DNA of 64,000 nucleotides from Papaver somniferum (Eukaryota > Streptophyta > Magnoliopsida > Ranunculales > Papaveraceae): the NCBI RefSeq assembly GCF_003573695.1, contig NC_039359.1, positions 90,376,566 through 90,440,565 of the forward strand. Reading direction: 5' to 3'. A program made the translations under genes and the position numbers. Below the pieces are notes generated by a model. The model ran no database searches and was not told where the DNA came from. It saw only the letters and a program-made list of their open reading frames with translations. This document shows, one piece after another, positions 58,619-64,000 of the stretch. Within the stretch, counting starts at the first letter, position 1, and every line of letters starts with the position of its first letter.

Positions 58619-61187
58619 GAGCGGTGCTGTCCCACGCAGCTTAATAAGCAAACAACTCATCAGCCATCGGATCATTTCACAAACCCGTTAGATTAAAATC
58701 AATTCAATTTTCCATTTAAAATACAGCTAGCAAACTTGTGTAATTAAAAATAGATCCCTTATCTTATTAAATAAAATTAAAACATCCTCTACAAATAGTG
58801 ATTCTCATAGTAAGTACCATACAATTAATTATCAAGAATTGCAAAAGTTTCTTAAGAGGAAAGAACTCACCTTCTTCTTCTTTAATTAAAAACTCACCTT
58901 AGTTCTGATATCTTATGTCTACGGATCTTTACGCTAGCTAGCTAACGAAGTTTGCATAGTGACTATGCCAACTATACTATCTATTTTATACCTATACAGT
59001 TCTATAAGTAAAAATGCTGACATGCAACACCAACCAAGTCACATGAATGAAATCGATCTTACTGGTTATTACTTTCACATATTTAGTTTGACTGTATATT
59101 TATGCTACTGCCTGTAATCATTAATCGATATATTTTTATGGGCTACATGATTCAACCACTTGAATGTATCAAGGATTCCTTTGAGAGAGGAGCCTTTGAA
59201 GAATGGAGATGCTGGTGTTACTAATATGCTTCCATCCAAGCATGTTTGTTACCGAGGACGGAAGGCAGATGCTTTATCAAGAAGAACTAAAGAGAAAGTT
59301 ATGCAGTTCATATTTGTAGCCACGAAAGTTACGCAGTCCATATTTTCTTTAGATTTTGTAGTCATGGAAGCTATGCAGTCACATATTTTTGGTTGGTCTT
59401 GTAAGAAAAATCACATTTAGCTTCGATAACTTACGAAAAAAATTCCAAAACTCTCTTCAAGTAATTTTTTTTGGCTGCAAGAGTTGTTTTTTCTTCTTCT
59501 TTTTTTATCAGCAAAAATATCTACTTTTTTTTTTTTTTGTAAGTTAATAATGCATTCAAAAGACTAATTTTGGGAGTTAGTAACCCGTACAACATGATGA
59601 GTAGAGCCATCTAATGTTGGGCTTGATGAATCAACCCTAGCATTTGATTTATCTACTTCTAGAGCTACTCTAATACATTTAGGAGGTTCTTTTCTCCAAT
59701 TAAGAGTTGATCCGAAGTTTTTGGCTTCTTTGGCCATTAAGTCAGCTACATTGTTAGCTGTTCTTGGAACAAAATAGAAACCTAAAAAGTTATTACAAGA
59801 CTTAAGTTCATTGGTAGCTTCTTCTAATATGGATATACTCTGCCATCCTAACGAAGATTCAAAACCATTAAGGTAATCAAAAAGATTTTTGCAGTCACCC
59901 TCTATTGAGAAATTTGACAAGCCAATTTCTGCCGCCCATTTAGCTCCCTGCAACAGAACTAGGGCTTCCGCTTCTTCAAGGGTAGAGGCTGTGAAAGCTC
60001 ATGCTCTTCCTTGTTCAAGAGTTCCTGCATCACTTCTAAGAATTAAAGAGAAACCTGCTGGCAAAATTAGCTGAAATCCAAGTTGCATCAATATTTAATT
60101 TCAGCTGAGATCTCTTAGGAGGATTCCAGTTAGGGGTTAAATTTTTTCCTATTTTAACTTGATTTAGTAATGGGTGATCCTTGTACCAGAATTCTAAGTA
60201 TCTATGGATTTCAACACCTAATTGAGCACTTGTCTGCTGTTTGTTTTCAAAAATTAGATTGTATCTCTCCTTCCATATGAACCATGCTTTTGTCAGTGCA
60301 ATTTCTACAAGTATAATGGTGCTCTTTTTATTTATCCAATCCTTACAGATGTCTAAGAAAGTTGTAGAACTATGAAGTTGAAGTTTAACAGGGTAAGGCT
60401 CAGCTGCCCAGACCTTTTTGGCATAAGGACATAAAAATAATGTATGTTCTATAGATTCTACAACATTACAGTTTAGAGGACAATTTGGGTGTACATCTTC
60501 CATGAATTTTGCTAACTTAAGGTTTGTTGACAAAACATTCTGTAAGCATTTCCAAGCGAAAATTTTAATCCTCTGAGATACATTTAATTTCCATAGAGAG
60601 TTCCAAAAAGAATCAGGTTGGCCTAGATTGTAATGGTTTCTAGTTTTTTCAGTGAGCTTATTATACATAGACTTAACTATAAATCTCCCCGATTTTGTGG
60701 GTAACCATCTAAGTGTATCAGATATACCTAAAATGGAGAAGAAGTAACATAACAAAGACGAGATTTTCATATACCTGGTGGTAACTTCCATTTTCAGCAT
60801 TCTACAAGGAAACTTCACTGCAACCTGCAGCAACATAGGCAGCTAGGAAAGCCTGTCAAGGGGTCTTGCTGTTGCTGACATGGAAGTATTATATGTAGGG
60901 GGATGAGTAGACATATCTGCTCTATATGGAAGTATTATGTTGTTGTTCCAATCGACTGTTAGTTCATTACATCATCAAATCAACCAGTGATAAAGAAAAA
61001 TAAAAGGATACAATACAAAATGATTTTTTTTAAGAGGGACCTACTTTTCATTACACAAGTTTTCCAGCTGTATTACAGGTGAAAAACTGAATTGACATAA
61101 ATTTAACGGTGAGTGAAATGATCCAACGACTAAGCAGCTGTTTGTCTATTAAGCTGTCCCATGCCGCTGCGTGGGACAACACTGCAC
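58619..61187. mobile_element. 2.57-kb Mutator-like element with long TIRs and 9-bp target duplication
   Basis: The flanks tttttgtta (58610-58618 and 61188-61196) are a perfect 9-bp duplication, the Mutator size. The left end GAGCGGTGCTGTCCCACGCA pairs with the inverted right end GTGCAGTGTTGTCCCACGCA, and homology runs ~150 bp inward through ATCGGATCATTTCAC to AAACTTGTGTAAT. The right TIR has a small internal duplication (TCCCATGCCGCTGCGTGGGA). No MURA transposase is present. Inside are unassigned AT-rich sequence, an open stretch at 59160-59420 (LPSKHVCYRGRKADALSRR) and an antisense LINE piece. Confidence 0.88.
59525..60840 (-). pseudogene. Antisense 5'-truncated LINE (zf-RVT and RNase H) inside the MULE
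   Basis: On the minus strand: SDTLRWLPTKSGRFIVKSMY, zf-RVT (NVLSTNLKLAKFMEDVHPNC, VVESIEHTLFLCPYAKKVW), IWKERYNLIF linker, then RNase H (QLKLNIDATW, EEAEALVLLQGAKWAAEIGL, VPRTANNVADLMAKEA), ending at a T-run (59525-59538) that is its poly-A. A frameshift near 60050 and a stop near 59997 break the RNase H. It belongs to a different LINE lineage from the array LINE. It lies wholly between the MULE TIRs. Confidence 0.87.
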
Positions 61188-61196
61188 TTTTTGTTA

Positions 61197-62004
61197 TAGG
61201 AAGGGGTTTTTGGATTAAGGGAGTGATAAACTCGTACTTTGACTCACCTTATATGACCTGTCCAAACTTTCATACGAGTCGGACAAAACGACCCTCGCAT
61301 AAGACCCGGTTCAAAACTAAAGATAACCTCCCTCCTCCTTTTTTCCCCCTTCTGTTCTCATTATTAACCGTGAAGAACACTTACAAACCCCAAAATCTAA
61401 TTTCATCCAATGTCAAACCATCAAGATTTTGAGCATTTCATCACCAGAAGTATATCTATGAAAAAGTCTCAACGACAATGATGGGTGAGTATTTAGATTA
61501 TGAAAGAAGCATTTTGGAAACATCTATTTTCAAATGTACCAGATTTTTTGGAAAAGAGAAATTCTAGGTACCCAAGTGACTAATCATGATTATCTCTGTA
61601 TTTTATATATCTTTATTAAAAAAAGAAAAAGAAAATGGGTCTATAAAACTTGGTTCGTTCATACGAATAGAAGAGAAAAAAATCATTCACTTTCACTTTG
61701 CGGAACATGATTACCAAATTTCTCTAACATGCAAGTGACGGGAAAATGTAAGAGTTCACTACCACTTGAGTGCCAGTGAAATTATGGCAGTAAAGTGTTT
61801 TTTGATAGTATGATGGTGGGAATCGTTGTTATATGGTAGAATAAGAACTTATTGTTTAAATCAGCTAGATCATCCACGGTAAGAAAAGAACCGGGGATCG
61901 GCAAATTCCCACAAGTTTTGACCATTGCATGTAGCAGAAATAGTTAGAATGCTTTTTGATTCCCTACTAACCGTGTTTTTAAGTGCACGTCCTCGTCCTT
62001 GGCT
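61197..62004. other. Intergenic sequence
   Basis: A Thr/Pro-rich open stretch at 61109-61432 begins inside the MULE's right TIR and crosses its boundary, so it is not a gene. Nothing else is recognised. Confidence 0.45.
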
Positions 62005-62430
62005 TCATGGTGGGATTAGTGGAGTTATAATCAGAGTTTGAAAGTTGTGGAAGGAGTTAACTGTTCTTCACCATTGTCCATGGATCACTTCAAGTTCTCG
62101 AGGAACGGGTAAAACTTGCAGGTCGTTGTATTCCTAAGCACGTTAACGTACTAGAGTTTACTATTGATGTCATAGAAAGCTTGGTTTTGCAGAAATCAAC
62201 AACTCCTGACGATCAATTTTTTGTCATAGAAGGATCAAGACAACAACAAAGAAGAAAAGATACACAACTTGGTGATGATAACTCCATATTCAGATTCAGA
62301 TTCACACTTTTCTGACGAGACAAAGAACATGGGACATCCAAATGTCACTTTTGAGAGATTTTGCAATAACATTTTTTAGAACCAAACAACTTTTTGTTGC
62401 ACGAATGCTTCAAGAAATTTGAGGCTGATA
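62005..62430 (+). pseudogene. ABCG-subfamily transporter gene remnant
   Basis: The clearest part, 62079-62315, reads HGSLQVLEERVKLAGRCIPK and HVNVLEFTIDVIESL, then an unrelated-looking tail to a TGA. This matches the end of the nucleotide-binding domain of plant half-size ABCG transporters (around 'LKLAGHCIPRHVNVLEFAIDVIESL' in the ABCG5/10 type, from memory). Upstream at ~62007 HGGISG resembles the ABC signature ISGGE, and downstream at ~62350 MSLLRDFAITFFRTKQLFVA in another frame resembles the start of the membrane domain. The signature-to-D-loop part is deleted and frames shift, so it is a pseudogene fragment. No membrane helices remain. Confidence 0.65.
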
Positions 62431-62569
62431 TTAGTAAGACTAACCAAACAAATGATAACTAGTACGACCGTTACCACAGGGGGAGGGCCGACCGGAATTT
62501 GAAGATGGGTTTGTCTGCGACTACTTTCGCCCTGTTTAGGAAAAAGTGATACTTTCTCTAAGTATTAAG

Positions 62570-64000
62570 CCGCTACAAACATTGTACCACTACAAACTAA
62601 TTTCGGTCTGGACTGTAGTTGAGCCCCAATCAATCTCACACTTATCCAAGGTACAATTGCGCTCCTTACGTCTATGATCCCAGCAGGATACTACACACTT
62701 GATTCCGTTAGCTGATCTCACCCACAACTAAGAGTTGCTACGACCCAAAGTCGAAGTCTTTAATAAACAAATCTGTATCACACAGAAAAGTCTATGGTAA
62801 TAGATAAATCTGTCTTCTAAAGAAATACCTACGAGTTTTTGTTCCGTATTTTGATAAATCAAGGTGAACATGAACCAATTGATAACCCGGACTTATATTC
62901 CCGAGGAACAACCTAGAATTATCAATCACCTCACAATAATCTTAATCGACTAGCGAAAGAAGATATTGTGGAATCACAAACGATGAGACGAAGGTGTTTG
63001 TGACTTCTTTTATATCTTTCCTATCAGATAAATCAATCTCAAGCCAATCTTACGATTGTACTCAAATACGATAAAAACAGCAAGATCAGATCACACGACT
63101 ACAGAGAAAATAGTTGGGTCTGGCTTCACAATCCCAATGAAGTCTTCAAGTCGTTAACCTACAGGGTCTCGAGAAGAAACTAAGGTTAAAGGAGAATCGA
63201 CCCTAGCTAAAACAACTAGTATCACACAGAAGGTGTGGGGATTAGGTTTCCCAGTTGCTAGAGTTCTCCTTTATATAAATTTTCAAATCAGGGTTTGCAA
63301 TCTAAGTTACCTTGGTAACAAAGCATTCAATATTCACCGTTAGATGAAAACCTGATTAGATTAAAGCTAATATCTTTCAACTGTTAGATCAAACTTAGCT
63401 TGTTACACACAAATGAAATGCACGTTTATTTAGGTTTGTATAATCGTACCCAAACATGTACACTTAGTTGGTTCAACAGTAGTTAACCAAATGGTTAGCC
63501 GTATGAGCACTTCCATATCAACCATATTTTTCTTTACCACAACTAGTCCAAATGACTCAAATGAACTAGTTAGAGAGTTGTTCAATTTCTTAGATCTTAT
63601 AGAAGTGTACAAGACACAATCGAAGCAAAAACGATTTGATTCACTCGAATCAATTAATGAACTTTATAGCCATGGTTTGCAAATATGCCTTCCTTAGTTT
63701 ATATAAGTTTAAGTTCACCAATAATCATTTTTAAAAAAATAACCAACTTAAGTACGCATACTGGTACGCGGACTTAAGTACCCGGAATGAGTTTGTTTTC
63801 AGTTCACAAACTCCAGCAGATTTTCACGGGACGTGAACTTCCGATGGTGCGCGGACTTTAGTTCCGGTTTTCCTGATCAACAAAGTATGCATAATTTGGT
63901 TCAAGGAATAAGGACTTACACACATATGTGTTACCACACAATGTTTATATCCTTCCAAGGTTATATATTATAAATTCTCATTTCAGTCATTGAAACATTC
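62570..64000 (-). mobile_element. LTR-like repeat, copy D, running past the window end
   Basis: Follows copy B from the core onward: AAGCCGCTACAAACATTGTA, GGTACAATTGCGCTCCTTAC, CACCCACAACTAAGAGTTGC, TTGGGTCTGGCTTCACAATC, down to TCATTTCAGTCATTGAAACA at the window edge (35245-35270 in copy B). The left end lacks the TGAAAACA start, so it is truncated there. Noncoding. Confidence 0.8.

Noticed and set aside
59160..59420. Gypsy-type 'ADALSRR' motif as evidence of a Ty3 element
   Set aside because: The motif alone (RGRKADALSRR) is short, with no neighbouring RT or RNase H signal.
61109..61432. 107-codon frame crossing the MULE right end
   Set aside because: It starts inside the TIR and crosses the target duplication; low-complexity Ser/Thr/Pro content only.

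Overview
This is nuclear DNA of a flowering plant: large introns with GT-AG borders, L1-type LINEs with zf-RVT and RNase H domains, Sirevirus-like LTR sequence, hAT, Mutator-like and Stowaway-like elements, and an intact TOPLESS-family corepressor gene. The many sequences sharing an 'accgcaaatgcagaaaaacc' core look to me like a repeat family of poppies and relatives (Ranunculales), but that is a memory-based guess.

Region 1 (1-24507) is a tandem array of ~12-kb units made only of nested transposons. Each unit runs from the middle of a LINE reverse transcriptase, through a 2.9-kb hAT element with a perfect 8-bp target duplication inside the LINE RNase H, through a ~6-kb second insertion, through the LINE 3' end, into the left half of a Mutator-like element (MULE). 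Two full units (483-12489, 12490-24507) and the tail of an earlier one (1-482) are present. After 24507 the MULE continues into its own right half and ends at 24960. Both insertions carry pieces that look like captured host exons: a conserved plant protein in the hAT, a receptor-like cytoplasmic kinase in the 6-kb element.

Region 2 (25-30 kb) holds a six-exon gene for a diverged MYST/HAM-type protein (311 codons, frame intact over all exons) whose stop codon coincides with the tail of an antisense LINE, followed by remnants of a RING-H2 gene with a damaged splice acceptor and no last exon.

Region 3 (30.9-41.8 kb, and again from 62.5 kb to the end) consists of long LTR-like repeats. At 33.4-38.0 kb they form a coherent minus-strand 3' end of a Sirevirus-like element: frameshifted envelope-like reading frame, several polypurine-like tracts, then an LTR.

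Region 4 (42-50 kb) is repeat-rich intergenic DNA with a TTCGGTTA-rich tandem repeat, three MITEs, a TIR element filled with AT-rich palindromic sequence, and a degenerate minisatellite.

Region 5 (50.2-58.2 kb) is the one clearly functional gene, a complete 25-exon TOPLESS/TOPLESS-related corepressor of 1128 residues. Just downstream lies a 2.57-kb MULE (58619-61187; ~150-bp TIRs, perfect 9-bp target duplication) that contains an antisense LINE fragment. An ABCG-transporter gene remnant follows at ~62 kb. No RNA gene or CRISPR array was found.
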